A stretch of DNA of 63,642 nucleotides from Marinomonas pollencensis (GTDB taxonomy: Bacteria; Pseudomonadota; Gammaproteobacteria; Pseudomonadales; Marinomonadaceae), in assembly GCF_003387375.1 (NCBI RefSeq), contig NZ_QUNG01000017.1:4004-67645 (forward strand), written 5' to 3'. Numbering within the stretch: position 1 is the stretch's first letter; every line of letters starts with the position of its first letter. The position numbers and the translations under genes were made by a program. Below the pieces are notes generated by a model. That model had not been told where the DNA came from. It was given only the letters and a program-made list of their open reading frames with translations, and did not search any database. Shown here in pieces: positions 15,912 through 24,307 of this stretch.

Positions 15912-17159
15912 TTAGAGGCTTGCTTTGACCGCTCTAGACAGTTTGTCAGCCGCTTGTTCTGCTGTCATATCTTCAGTGTTGAAGAAGTTGGTAATGACAT
16001 CAAACATAGCGCCTTGCACCATAGAGTTAACCGACATGCCGTGCGCCATGCTAGGCAATAGGTCGCCCGATGCAGAGGCCGCATTAAAGGCATCCATAGA
16101 AGAATCGGCACAGGTATCAAATTTATCTCGAGGCATACCTAAACGCACAGGAATAGAGCCTTTCGCTAGGTTGAATGCTTCTTGGAAAGTCGGTTCAAGA
16201 ATCAAACGGGCCAAGTCTTTTTGGGCTTTCTGAGTGTCTTCAGAGTCCACTTGGAACATGGCCATTGAATCGATGTTGAAAGTGTACTGACCACTGGTAC
16301 CAGGCGCTGGAACACAGATGTAATCAATACCTGGTTTTTTACCTGCAGAAGTAAACTCGCCTTTTGCCCAATCGCCCATTACTTGCATGGCCGCTTTGCC
16401 ATTAATCACCATAGAGGTGGCGACGTTCCAATCACGGCCGGAGAAGCCAGGGTCAACGTACTGACGCATTTTTTTGAAAGTGGTCAGAGCATCGATCATT
16501 TTCGGACCCTTGATCGCGTCGTCATCTAGATCAATGAAAGCGGCTTTGTAGAAGTCTGTTCCTTCCGATAAGGCAATCGCTTCGAAGAGTGTCGCGTCTT
16601 GCCAAGCTTGGCCGCCATGGGCTAGAGGAGTGAAACCGGCTTTTTTGATTTTGTCGGCAGCGACAAAAAACTGATCCCATGTGGTGGGGATAGAGGCACC
16701 CGCTTTACGGAAAACATCCGGGTTTGCCCATAGCCAGTTTACACGGTGTACGTTGACGGGAGCGGCAACATAATGGCCATCGTATTTCATGACTTTACTG
16801 ACAACAGGTGGGAGAATTTGATCCCAGTGACCGGCTTTAGCAACATCGTCTATGTTGGCGAGGAAGCCTAAGTCACCCCATTCTTGGATGGTAGGGCCTT
16901 TAATTTGTGCGGCGGCAGGAGGGTTACCAGCAATGGCGCGCGATTTTAGTACTGTCATGGCAGATTCACCACCACCGCCAGCTACCGCGAAATCTTTCCA
17001 GGTGTTGCCTGCGTCTTCCATTTCTTTTTTCAATACATTAATCGCGGTCGCTTCACTGCCTGATGTCCACCAGTGTAGCACTTCTACTTCGCCTGCTTGG
17101 CTATTGGCCGCCGCCAACGCAAGAGCAACAGTAGATAAACCTAATGCAATTTTTTTCAT
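15912..17159 (-). CDS. gtsA: Periplasmic sugar-binding protein (GtsA type, glucose/mannose)
   Basis: This 415-residue substrate-binding protein has a signal peptide MKKIALGLSTVALALAAANS ending near QAGE. The segments VEVLHWWTSGSEATA, GGGGESAMTVLKSRA, GNPPAAAQIKGP and VHRVNWLWANPDVF match the GtsA glucose/mannose-binding proteins of Pseudomonas as I recall them. The start at 17159 was chosen because it opens directly on the signal peptide; an in-frame start 84 bases earlier would add a non-signal extension. It is the first gene of the gtsABCD operon, with a sensor kinase/regulator pair just upstream that probably controls it. Confidence 0.9.
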   Translation of the reverse strand: MKKIALGLSTVALALAAANSQAGEVEVLHWWTSGSEATAINVLKKEMEDAGNTWKDFAVAGGGGESAMTVLKSRAIAGNPPAAAQIKGPTIQEWGDLGFLANIDDVAKAGHWDQILPPVVSKVMKYDGHYVAAPVNVHRVNWLWANPDVFRKAGASIPTTWDQFFVAADKIKKAGFTPLAHGGQAWQDATLFEAIALSEGTDFYKAAFIDLDDDAIKGPKMIDALTTFKKMRQYVDPGFSGRDWNVATSMVINGKAAMQVMGDWAKGEFTSAGKKPGIDYICVPAPGTSGQYTFNIDSMAMFQVDSEDTQKAQKDLARLILEPTFQEAFNLAKGSIPVRLGMPRDKFDTCADSSMDAFNAASASGDLLPSMAHGMSVNSMVQGAMFDVITNFFNTEDMTAEQAADKLSRAVKASL

Positions 17160-17442
17160 GATAGTAACCTTTGTTATTTTTATGGTATCTAAGCTCTGCT
17201 GGCTTAGCTTAATGGTTTGCTTGAAGGAGCCTTCGCAAGGCACCTATCAAGAGTCTCAATTTAGCAGAGCGCTTGCTGTTGATGGGTAAGATAGAGCAAC
17301 CAAATGTAACAAAGTCTTGCAAAGTGAGGGAGAATGGCACAGAAACGGATAGTAAATGGCGAAATAATACGCTTTTTTTGAGCTCTTCTGGTTGCTAGCG
17401 TGCCGAAATGTGCACGATAGCGAATCTAAAAATACACCTTGT

Positions 17443-18900
17443 TTAATGCCTCGGCAGCCTTAATTTGGCTTCTAAGCCACGCTCCGGTAAGTTACTTAGC
17501 ACCACTTCACCACCATGGGCACGGGCAATGTTGCGAGCGATACTTAGGCCTAATCCCATGCCGCTTGGGTGCCCTGCATGGTCGGGAGTGAGGCGAGTAT
17601 AAGGTTGGAACATCTTGTCAATTTGCTCGCTGGGAATCCCCGGCCCTTGATCACAAATGCAAATGCACAGCTCGTCCTCGCTGTCAGCTATTAAGACGGT
17701 GGCGCTGGCTCCATAATACAACGCGTTGTCGATTAGATTGCCTAAACAGCGTTTGATGGCCAGTGGTTTGCCTATATAAGGGTGATTTAATTGCCCACGA
17801 ATAGTCAGTCTCTCAGTGCTTAGGTTGGCCGCTTCTTGAATGTCTTTGAGCATGCGCAAAATATCCAGTTCGACGCGATTTTCATGAATATCTGTTTCTT
17901 TTACACTCTGTAGCGCACCTTTAACCAACATGTCTAAATCTTCTAGGTCTCGAATCATTGCTTCGCGAGTGTCGTCTTCGTCAAGCAATTCTGCCCTTAG
18001 GCGTAATCGAGTAATAGGGGTTTTTAGATCATGGGAGATCGAGGCAAAGAGGCGTTCACGGTCATTCAAGTAGCGCTGAATACGAGCCTGCATGTCGTTA
18101 AAAGCGCGGGCGGTATTGCGTACCTCTACACTGCCGTATTCTTTTAGGGGCTTTGAATCACCTTGGCCAAAACGTTCAGCGGCTCTGGCGAGCATCGCGA
18201 GTGGACGGGTAACTCGACGAAGAATCAATAAACTGAGCAACAATACAGTGATCACTGAGATCGTCATCGTAAAAAGGCGTTCGCCGCTGAGAGCAGAAGT
18301 GCCATCTAAAAAGTAGGGATCTGGCATTAAGCTGGCAAGATACAGCCAGTCTTTATCATTAATAGCAATTTGAATGACAATGATAGGCGGCGTTAGCGGT
18401 TTAACCAATAAGCTGTGATTTCCCCAGCGTTCAGGTAAATCGGTTAATAAGGTGTGGTTGTTGATAACGTGCAAGTCGTCTGGGCTGGAAAAAGCTATTT
18501 TGGCGTTATGGATCCCTAGTTGTTTGATTAAGGTGGATTCGACTTGGTTTTTCACTACGTCCATTAATGGTGAGTCATGGAGTTCGTTAATGCGGATTTC
18601 TTCTCGGTTGAGTGTGACAAAGAAACGTGTGCCGCCCATGCTTTGCAGTTGATCAATGACAATGTGACGATAATTACGTGGTAAAGACGTAAAGTAGCTT
18701 ACCGTTGAGGCGATGCGATACGACATGTGTTTAGACACTTCGAGGACGTTTGTTTCTGTATCTGAGTTAAGCTGGCGTAGCCAGATGGACGAACTAATAA
18801 ACTGGGCGCTGGCGACGCCTAAGGCCATGATGATGAGAATTTGGCCGGTTAGCGAATTGGACCAACGCTTGATGCGTTTATTAATGCTGCTCATCCGCAT
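17443..18900 (-). CDS. gtrS: Sensor histidine kinase (GtrS-like, sugar-responsive)
   Basis: This OmpR-class sensor kinase has ~485 residues. The first membrane segment (GQILIIMALGVASAQFI) is followed by a periplasmic domain of ~150 residues, a second segment (TISVITVLLLSLLIL), HAMP, a HisKA domain with the H-box SISHDLKTPITRLRLR, and a catalytic domain with N-box GNLIDNALYYG, CDQGPGIP and GMGLGLSIA. All are intact. Its start overlaps the end of the regulator gene; 18900 and 18894 are both possible. In pseudomonads GtrS/GltR controls glucose uptake genes, and the position just before gtsABCD fits that role. Family naming is by context. Confidence 0.85.
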   Translation of the reverse strand: MRMSSINKRIKRWSNSLTGQILIIMALGVASAQFISSSIWLRQLNSDTETNVLEVSKHMSYRIASTVSYFTSLPRNYRHIVIDQLQSMGGTRFFVTLNREEIRINELHDSPLMDVVKNQVESTLIKQLGIHNAKIAFSSPDDLHVINNHTLLTDLPERWGNHSLLVKPLTPPIIVIQIAINDKDWLYLASLMPDPYFLDGTSALSGERLFTMTISVITVLLLSLLILRRVTRPLAMLARAAERFGQGDSKPLKEYGSVEVRNTARAFNDMQARIQRYLNDRERLFASISHDLKTPITRLRLRAELLDEDDTREAMIRDLEDLDMLVKGALQSVKETDIHENRVELDILRMLKDIQEAANLSTERLTIRGQLNHPYIGKPLAIKRCLGNLIDNALYYGASATVLIADSEDELCICICDQGPGIPSEQIDKMFQPYTRLTPDHAGHPSGMGLGLSIARNIARAHGGEVVLSNLPERGLEAKLRLPRH

Positions 18901-19630
18901 CAACCGTGTCAGATGCCAGTACATCAGCAGTCAAAATGTAGCCTTGACCACGCACTGTTTTAATCAATAGAGGTTGTCTGGCGTCTTCACCAAGGCGCTG
19001 CCGTAAGCGACTCACATGCACATCAATAAAACGATCTAAGGGGGCACTGTCGCGACCGCGAGTGTTTGCGGCGATGTGTTCTCGGGTCAAAACTTCACCA
19101 GGGCTTGCTAAGAAGAGCATCAGCAGATTGTAGTCTGCGCCTGATAATGACGCCTTCTCGTCTTTGTAGTGCAGCTCCCTTGACAGCGTGTCGAGGGTAA
19201 AATGTGAGAAATGATAAAAGCGTTGCGCCACTGTAGGGGCTTCAGCAATTTCTGTGTGTTCCATGCGCCGTAAAATCGCCTTCATACGCGCGAGCAGTTC
19301 ACGAGGATTAAAGGGTTTGGCCAGATAATCATCGGCCCCGATTTCTAGGCCAATAATACGGTCCATTTCATCAGAATTTGCGGTTAGCATGATCACCGGA
19401 ACCTGTGACTGAGTACGCAGCGAACGGCACACAGAAAAGCCATCTTGCCCAGGAAGCATGATGTCTAAAATCACTAAATCGACGTCTTGAGCGGGCTTGA
19501 AATCAGCCAGAAATGCTTCGCCAGACTCTGCGGTAAAAACCTGAAATTGGTGCTTCTCGAGGTAGGTTTTTAGCAAGGTGCGAATGTCGTCATCGTCATC
19601 AACGACGTAGATGCATTTGGCTTTCGTCAT
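18881..19630 (-). CDS. gltR: Response regulator, OmpR family (GltR-like)
   Basis: This 249-residue regulator has an acidic pocket (VVDDDDDI), phosphoacceptor aspartate in DLVILDIMLPGQDG (about residue 56), switch residues in MLTANS and KPFNPRELLARM, and a C-terminal winged helix (LSREL...VDVHVSRLRQRLGED). It overlaps the sensor kinase gene, so the two are co-translated. Position and partner suggest that it regulates the adjoining glucose transporter operon and perhaps sugar catabolism genes. Confidence 0.88.
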   Translation of the reverse strand: MTKAKCIYVVDDDDDIRTLLKTYLEKHQFQVFTAESGEAFLADFKPAQDVDLVILDIMLPGQDGFSVCRSLRTQSQVPVIMLTANSDEMDRIIGLEIGADDYLAKPFNPRELLARMKAILRRMEHTEIAEAPTVAQRFYHFSHFTLDTLSRELHYKDEKASLSGADYNLLMLFLASPGEVLTREHIAANTRGRDSAPLDRFIDVHVSRLRQRLGEDARQPLLIKTVRGQGYILTADVLASDTVDADEQH

Positions 19631-19821
19631 TATTATTCTCAGTGACAGGCGGAAGATTATTTAGAGACCTTCCAGTCTAGCAAGAATCCTAAAGGGAACC
19701 AATTGCTACAATGATCGAGGTTGGCCAACTCAATTAAATAAATTAAATTGATTTAAAGTTCATCTCGCTGCATAATTTTTCACCTTTCAAGACCACGTAG
19801 CTCAACATAGAGAATGACAAG

Positions 19822-20790
19822 ATGACGACAAAAATAATGGCGTTCGGCGAAGCCCTGATCGACTTCCTTTCTAACGGTGCGACCCAAGCAGGCGAGTTGG
19901 AATCTTTTACAAAATTTCCAGGCGGTGCACCAGCGAACGTTGCTGTTGCCGCAGCACAACTTGGTGGTAATAGCCATTTTGCGGGACAAGTAGGAGATGA
20001 TGCTTTTGGCCATTTCCTAAAGAATTCTCTTGAAAGCTACGGGGTGGTCACAGACAGCATGTTGATGACCAACGAAGCCAAAACGGCGTTGGCATTTGTC
20101 AGTCTAGATGATACGGGTGAGCGGAGTTTTGAGTTTTACCGCAATCCTTCTGCGGATATGTTGTTCCGTGAAGAAGATTTTAAACCCGCTTGGTTTGAAG
20201 GCCACGGCGTGTTCCATACTTGCTCCAATACGTTAACTGATGAAGCTATTACCCAAGCAACCTTGGCAGGTATTCGCTTAGCGCGTGCTGCGAACTGGGT
20301 TGTCAGCATCGATGTAAACTTGCGTATCAATCTATGGCCTGACCATAAAGTAGACACTCAGCGCGTTATTGATTGGATGCAAAGTGGCGATGTTGTCAAA
20401 GCGAGTTTAGAAGAGTTGGCAGTATTAGCAGAAGACCCGTTTGCATTGATTGAGGCAAGTCTAGCCGCTGGCGTGACCTTGTTTGTATTAACCGATGGCG
20501 GTAATTCGATTCGTTTTTACAGTAAGCGCCAAGGTAATGGCGAAGTTGTGACGCCAAAAGTCGATGTGAAAGATACAACGGCAGCAGGTGATGCGTTTGT
20601 TGGAGGCTTGTTGTATCAACTAGCCGAACAAGGTGGCGACAGTGCGTCTTTGGCTGAATTATCAACACAACAATTGACTGATATTATTCGCTTTGCCGCA
20701 GCCTGTGGTGCTGATTCGGTGACGAAATTGGGTGCTTACCCATCGTTACCTACATTAGAGCAGGCCCAAGCGCGCCTTAGTACTTTCTAG
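19822..20790 (+). CDS. PfkB-family sugar kinase, probably fructokinase
   Basis: This 322-residue ribokinase-fold enzyme has the first PfkB signature GGAPANVAVAAAQLGG (~34-49) and the second one DTTAAGDAFVGGLL (~252-265), whose aspartate is the catalytic base. The N-terminus MAFGEALIDFLS is typical of bacterial fructokinases (ScrK). It probably phosphorylates fructose or a similar hexose at O6 and is divergent from the sugar two-component system. Ketodeoxygluconate kinase cannot be excluded by eye. The ATG at 19822 gives the conserved N-terminus. An AT-rich imperfect palindrome at 19731-19750 could be an operator. Confidence 0.82.
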   Translation: MTTKIMAFGEALIDFLSNGATQAGELESFTKFPGGAPANVAVAAAQLGGNSHFAGQVGDDAFGHFLKNSLESYGVVTDSMLMTNEAKTALAFVSLDDTGERSFEFYRNPSADMLFREEDFKPAWFEGHGVFHTCSNTLTDEAITQATLAGIRLARAANWVVSIDVNLRINLWPDHKVDTQRVIDWMQSGDVVKASLEELAVLAEDPFALIEASLAAGVTLFVLTDGGNSIRFYSKRQGNGEVVTPKVDVKDTTAAGDAFVGGLLYQLAEQGGDSASLAELSTQQLTDIIRFAAACGADSVTKLGAYPSLPTLEQAQARLSTF

Positions 20791-20822
20791 TCGACCCCAT
20801 CAATCGGTGAACTGATTGTATC

Positions 20823-20858
20823 AAGCCCAGTGTGTGATATTTCACGCACTGGGTTTTA
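20823..20858. terminator. Terminator between fructokinase and exonuclease genes
   Basis: AAGCCCAGTGTGTG pairs with CACGCACTGGGTTTT around a short loop. The T-run on the plus side terminates the kinase gene; the minus-strand exonuclease gene ends just beside it. Confidence 0.85.
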
Positions 20859-20862
20859 TGTT

Positions 20863-21594
20863 TTAGAGCCAGTAGTTTGAGATCGGGGCGTTAGGGTCTA
20901 GGTGATAACTGATTTGTGCTTGCAAGAGCTCAGCAGAAGAGAGGGCATCAGTAAGTGCATGGTGCGCTTTGTAGCGCGGCAGATGATAGCGTTGTCGGCA
21001 AGCGTCTAATCGCAACGATGGTTTGCGCGCAATGATACGCTTCCACCAAGGTGTTTTGTCTTGGGCAAGATGCTCTATGTGCATGGTATCTAAAACCGGA
21101 AAATACAAAGGAAAACCATAGACATTAAGTGCGGCTTCTCGCAGAAACTCTCGCTCTATGGACACACAATGCACCACCACAACTTTGCCTGAGAGCACGC
21201 TAAGGATTTCATTGAGAATACGATGTAATGGCGGTGCTTCAGCGAGTTCTGTGTGGGTAATCTCATGGATGGTGACCGACTCTGCATTCAGAGTTCTTTC
21301 TGGTTTCGCCATCCAATAGCCTGCGCCATTGCAGCGAATAATACGATGATCCATCGGCACACAGCCTAAACTAATAATCTCGTCTTTTAATGGATCAAGC
21401 CCAGTAGTCTCTAAATCTAACGCTAATAAAGGGGTGTCTTTTAGTGGGCTATCCAGAGCAATGGTGCCCGCTTCATAATAGCGTTTGAGTGGGCCTTCAG
21501 GTGCTTCTTTGGCCCACTTTGCAAACATGGCTTGCCAATCTTGGAGCGGCTGTTTCTGCGTTCCTTTCAAGGCTGTCATGAGTCGTTTTAACAT
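20863..21594 (-). CDS. DEDDh 3'-5' exonuclease (DNA polymerase III epsilon-like)
   Basis: This 243-residue protein has the exonuclease motifs ExoI LALDLETTGLDP (D and E), ExoII around VVHCVSIEREFLREA and ExoIII with HHALTDALSSAELL. It is larger and more divergent than DnaQ and has no clamp-binding motif that I can see, so it is probably an accessory nuclease. It starts on the base directly after the stop of the upstream cNMP/CBS/DUF294 gene. This pair of genes recurs in many proteobacteria, but the functional link is not known to me. Confidence 0.85.
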   Translation of the reverse strand: MLKRLMTALKGTQKQPLQDWQAMFAKWAKEAPEGPLKRYYEAGTIALDSPLKDTPLLALDLETTGLDPLKDEIISLGCVPMDHRIIRCNGAGYWMAKPERTLNAESVTIHEITHTELAEAPPLHRILNEILSVLSGKVVVVHCVSIEREFLREAALNVYGFPLYFPVLDTMHIEHLAQDKTPWWKRIIARKPSLRLDACRQRYHLPRYKAHHALTDALSSAELLQAQISYHLDPNAPISNYWL

Positions 21595-23451
21595 CTAATT
21601 GCGTTTCCCTGCGTAGCGGAACTTAATAAATTCCTGCTGTCTTTCAACTATGTGGAAAGCGTCCCGTAAATGACGCTTCTCAAATGAGGACAAGTGAGCA
21701 GGGTTAACATGATTGGTGGGCGCTTCTTCTTTCTCAATTTGATCTTTCTGACTGCGAATACGCACCATACCGATCATTTCTAAGGCAAGCGCCAAATCTT
21801 TTGCTCGACCATCTGGTAGTAAACCTGCGTTGTCGATATCTTCTAAGCGCTCCAATGTGTTCAGCTTATCACTGCCGCAGGCGAGGGCATGGACGCGGAC
21901 AATATCGATAATAGGAGCAATTCCTCTTTCTTTAAGGTTAAAGGTGCGAGATTGTTTGCCTTCGCCATCCAAGACAAACTGTCGGAAGAAGCCAAGAGGT
22001 GGCTTACGCTGGTTAGCATTACGTGCCATGAAAGTTAAAAAGCCCGGATTGGCTTTTGCTTCCTTACGTATATGTCGGTTTAAGTCTTTTGCTAAATATT
22101 TATCGCCGTGTACCCCTTTTAAATCAAAGAAAATAGACAAGCGTAATAACGCTTCTGCTTTAGGTTCTTTGATCCATTCACTGAAATATTTTTTCCACTG
22201 TTGAAGCGGCTGGCGCCACATGGTATTGGATGCCATGACATCGCCAGTACATAAAGGGTAGCCACACATATCAAGATTTTTACAAACCCAGTCACTTAAG
22301 CTTCTGAAGTATTCACCGTGTATTTGAGGGTCGTATTGGTTGCTTAAAATCAGCGCATTATCTTGGTCTGTTTTAATCGTTTGCTCTTCACGTGCTTGTG
22401 AACCTAATGCGACAAAGCAGTAAGGGACGGGAGGCTTACCAAATTTCTCTTCACCAAGTTGTAACAAGCGCTTCACAAACGCTGTACCAATGTGGGACAT
22501 GGCATTACCAATCATTTGAGTGTTGGCATCCGCGAGTACTAGTTGAGTAAAGGTGTGAGTCATCTTGTGACTGATCGCTTGCAAGCCTTCAATGCTCGTT
22601 TGTTTATAAATGTCGCTAATTAGGTAAATACTACCATGGCTTTCTGCTTGAATAATGTCGCCGGTACTGACAACACCAATCGGTTTATTTCCTTTAAGGA
22701 TAGGAATGTGGTGAATGTTCTTTTCCATCATTTTTAGGACAGCTTCAGCGGCGTAATCGCCACTGTCCATAGTAACCGGGTCTACGGTCATTACCTTGCC
22801 TACCGGTGTGTCGTAGTCTAAACCGGCTGCCACTACGCGGTTGCGTAGGTCGCGGTCGGTTAAGATGCCAACGAGGGCATCATTTTCCATAATTAATAGG
22901 CTAGATACCTTGTTGTCGGCCATCATTTTCGCCGCTAGACGAATGTTGCCATCGATAGCGATAGTGATGGGGTTTCGGCGTAACAGGCTGACAATTGGGC
23001 AGGTCATCAAAGAGAGGCCGGAATTTTGTGATTCCATCGCCACTTTTAGTCGAACTTCCTGATCTAGCTCGAAAAAATCTGAAAAGCTGTCGTTTTCTTC
23101 GTAAAGCTTTAAAAACCAACGGGCTGGAATACGATAGAGCAAGCTGTCTTCGATCACGCGCATAGACTGAGAAGACTTACCGCCTCGCAGTAGTGATGCG
23201 TAGCCAAAGAGTTCGCCTTCGTTCATGCGACGAATGAGCTTTTGTTCTTTGCCTAGGGCTTCAACAGCGCCACTACGGATGAAGAACAGAGTGTGATTGA
23301 GCACGCCAGGCTGAATGGCCCATTCTCCTGCACGCAGGTACTGAACTTCGACTTCTTTAACCATGTCATTCAGTTGTGGGTCATCAATCAGCTCGCTAAA
23401 TGGAGCATGTTGGCAAAGTGCTTCTACTATCTCTGTTAATTCGACATCCAT
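21595..23451 (-). CDS. cNMP-binding / CBS / DUF294 nucleotidyltransferase-like protein
   Basis: This 618-residue signalling protein has a cyclic-nucleotide-binding domain (~15-135: LRAGEWAIQPG...GELFGYASLLRGG), two CBS domains (~155-275: MADNKVSSLLIME...GILTDRDLRNRV), and a DUF294 GlnD-like nucleotidyltransferase domain whose core is ALGSQAREEQTIKTDQDNAL (~352). A C-terminal DUF294 helical domain follows. The G-S...TDQD residues are kept, so it may transfer nucleotides to a protein. It follows the UPF0016 exporter gene by 16 bases and precedes the exonuclease directly, which suggests one operon under the manganese riboswitch. Confidence 0.88.
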   Translation of the reverse strand: MDVELTEIVEALCQHAPFSELIDDPQLNDMVKEVEVQYLRAGEWAIQPGVLNHTLFFIRSGAVEALGKEQKLIRRMNEGELFGYASLLRGGKSSQSMRVIEDSLLYRIPARWFLKLYEENDSFSDFFELDQEVRLKVAMESQNSGLSLMTCPIVSLLRRNPITIAIDGNIRLAAKMMADNKVSSLLIMENDALVGILTDRDLRNRVVAAGLDYDTPVGKVMTVDPVTMDSGDYAAEAVLKMMEKNIHHIPILKGNKPIGVVSTGDIIQAESHGSIYLISDIYKQTSIEGLQAISHKMTHTFTQLVLADANTQMIGNAMSHIGTAFVKRLLQLGEEKFGKPPVPYCFVALGSQAREEQTIKTDQDNALILSNQYDPQIHGEYFRSLSDWVCKNLDMCGYPLCTGDVMASNTMWRQPLQQWKKYFSEWIKEPKAEALLRLSIFFDLKGVHGDKYLAKDLNRHIRKEAKANPGFLTFMARNANQRKPPLGFFRQFVLDGEGKQSRTFNLKERGIAPIIDIVRVHALACGSDKLNTLERLEDIDNAGLLPDGRAKDLALALEMIGMVRIRSQKDQIEKEEAPTNHVNPAHLSSFEKRHLRDAFHIVERQQEFIKFRYAGKRN

Positions 23452-23467
23452 AACGTATTCCTAGTGA

Positions 23468-24031
23468 TTAAAGCAGTGGTGATAAAATACTGACTAACCC
23501 CATTACCAAAAACAGTAAACAAGCTAGTCGGCGGGTTAATGTGGGATTGATACGGTCCATGATCCAGTTCCCTGCAAAGACAACGGGCACATTGGCGATC
23601 ATCATACCAATGGTTGAACCAAATAAAACAAGGCCAACCGAGCCATAATGTGCTCCTAATAATACGGTAGCGATTTGAGTCTTGTCTCCAATTTCTGCTA
23701 GGAAAAATAAGATAAAAGTGGCCATGAATGCGCCATACTTGAGCATCAAGCCTTCTTCACTATCGTCTTTGTCTGGAATAAGTAGCCATAAGCCAACAAT
23801 AATAAAGCTCAAGCCAACTACCCAGCCAGTCCAGTGAGCAGGAATCAAATTCGCGGCTTCAACACCAAACCAAGCAGATAAAGCGTGATTTAATAAGGTG
23901 GCAAACAAAATGCCCATTACAATGGCTGTTTTTGAGGAAAATCGAGCGGCAAGGAACAGAGCAAGAAGCTGTGTTTTATCGCCCATTTCAGCAAGGGCAA
24001 CGGTAGAAATAGAGGTTATGAATGCTTCCAT
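23468..24031 (-). CDS. UPF0016/GDT1-family manganese exporter
   Basis: This 187-residue membrane protein has six predicted segments and two copies of the family signature E-x-G-D-K-T: LAEMGDKTQLLALFLA (~14-29) and LAEIGDKTQIATVLLGA (~103-119). Members such as MneA of Vibrio cholerae export Mn2+; the eukaryotic GDT1/TMEM165 proteins move Mn2+ or Ca2+ with protons. The yybP-ykoY riboswitch directly upstream strongly supports a manganese role. The gene is presumably induced when intracellular Mn2+ rises. Confidence 0.92.
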   Translation of the reverse strand: MEAFITSISTVALAEMGDKTQLLALFLAARFSSKTAIVMGILFATLLNHALSAWFGVEAANLIPAHWTGWVVGLSFIIVGLWLLIPDKDDSEEGLMLKYGAFMATFILFFLAEIGDKTQIATVLLGAHYGSVGLVLFGSTIGMMIANVPVVFAGNWIMDRINPTLTRRLACLLFLVMGLVSILSPLL

Positions 24032-24045
24032 TATTGGGAATTCCT

Positions 24046-24087
24046 AGGTGGGCAAATAAACAAAAGACAACGAACCTGTGCCCACCT
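24046..24087 (-). promoter_or_regulatory. Candidate expression-platform hairpin ahead of the Mn exporter
   Basis: On the minus strand AGGTGGGCA (24079-24087 complement) and TGCCCACCT (24046-24054 complement) form a nine-base stem that ends exactly where the ribosome site AGGAAT (24040-24045 complement) begins. With no T-run after it, control of ribosome access or stacking on the aptamer is more likely than termination. Confidence 0.5.
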
Positions 24088-24097
24088 GAGCCAAGTT

Positions 24098-24232
24098 ATT
24101 GTCTTAAGTCTCATCAATCCTATTCGACTCTAGTTCGAACTAGGACTTCTTTGCCACGAGCATGGGGCTCAATTATGTTGACAAAGAATCTTTGCAAAAC
24201 GCAAAGAAGATTACTCCCCTAAGAGGACGCGA
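24098..24232 (-). ncRNA. yybP-ykoY manganese riboswitch
   Basis: Read on the minus strand, the hallmark elements are in order: CTTAGGGGAGTA (the GGGGAGUA loop, complement of 24212-24219), GTCAACATAA in the middle, and TGAGACTTAAGA at the 3' end (TGAGACTT is the complement of 24106-24113). The outer stem forms from TCTTA and TAAGA. These match the Mn2+-sensing yybP-ykoY consensus as I remember it, including the leaders of E. coli alx and mntP. It precedes a UPF0016 exporter, a known target of this class. Ends are approximate. Confidence 0.9.
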
Positions 24233-24252
24233 ATAATAAAGGACTTCTTCGC

Positions 24253-24287
24253 GTAAAACAATACGAGCGGCCAAAGCCGCTCGTATT
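24253..24287 (-). terminator. Terminator of the BCCT transporter gene
   Basis: A twelve-base perfect stem (AATACGAGCGGC at 24260-24271 and GCCGCTCGTATT at 24276-24287) with a CAAA loop is followed on the minus strand by GTTTT. It separates the BCCT gene from the riboswitch. Confidence 0.85.
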
Positions 24288-24307
24288 AACACTGTTTACT
24301 GGTGGTC

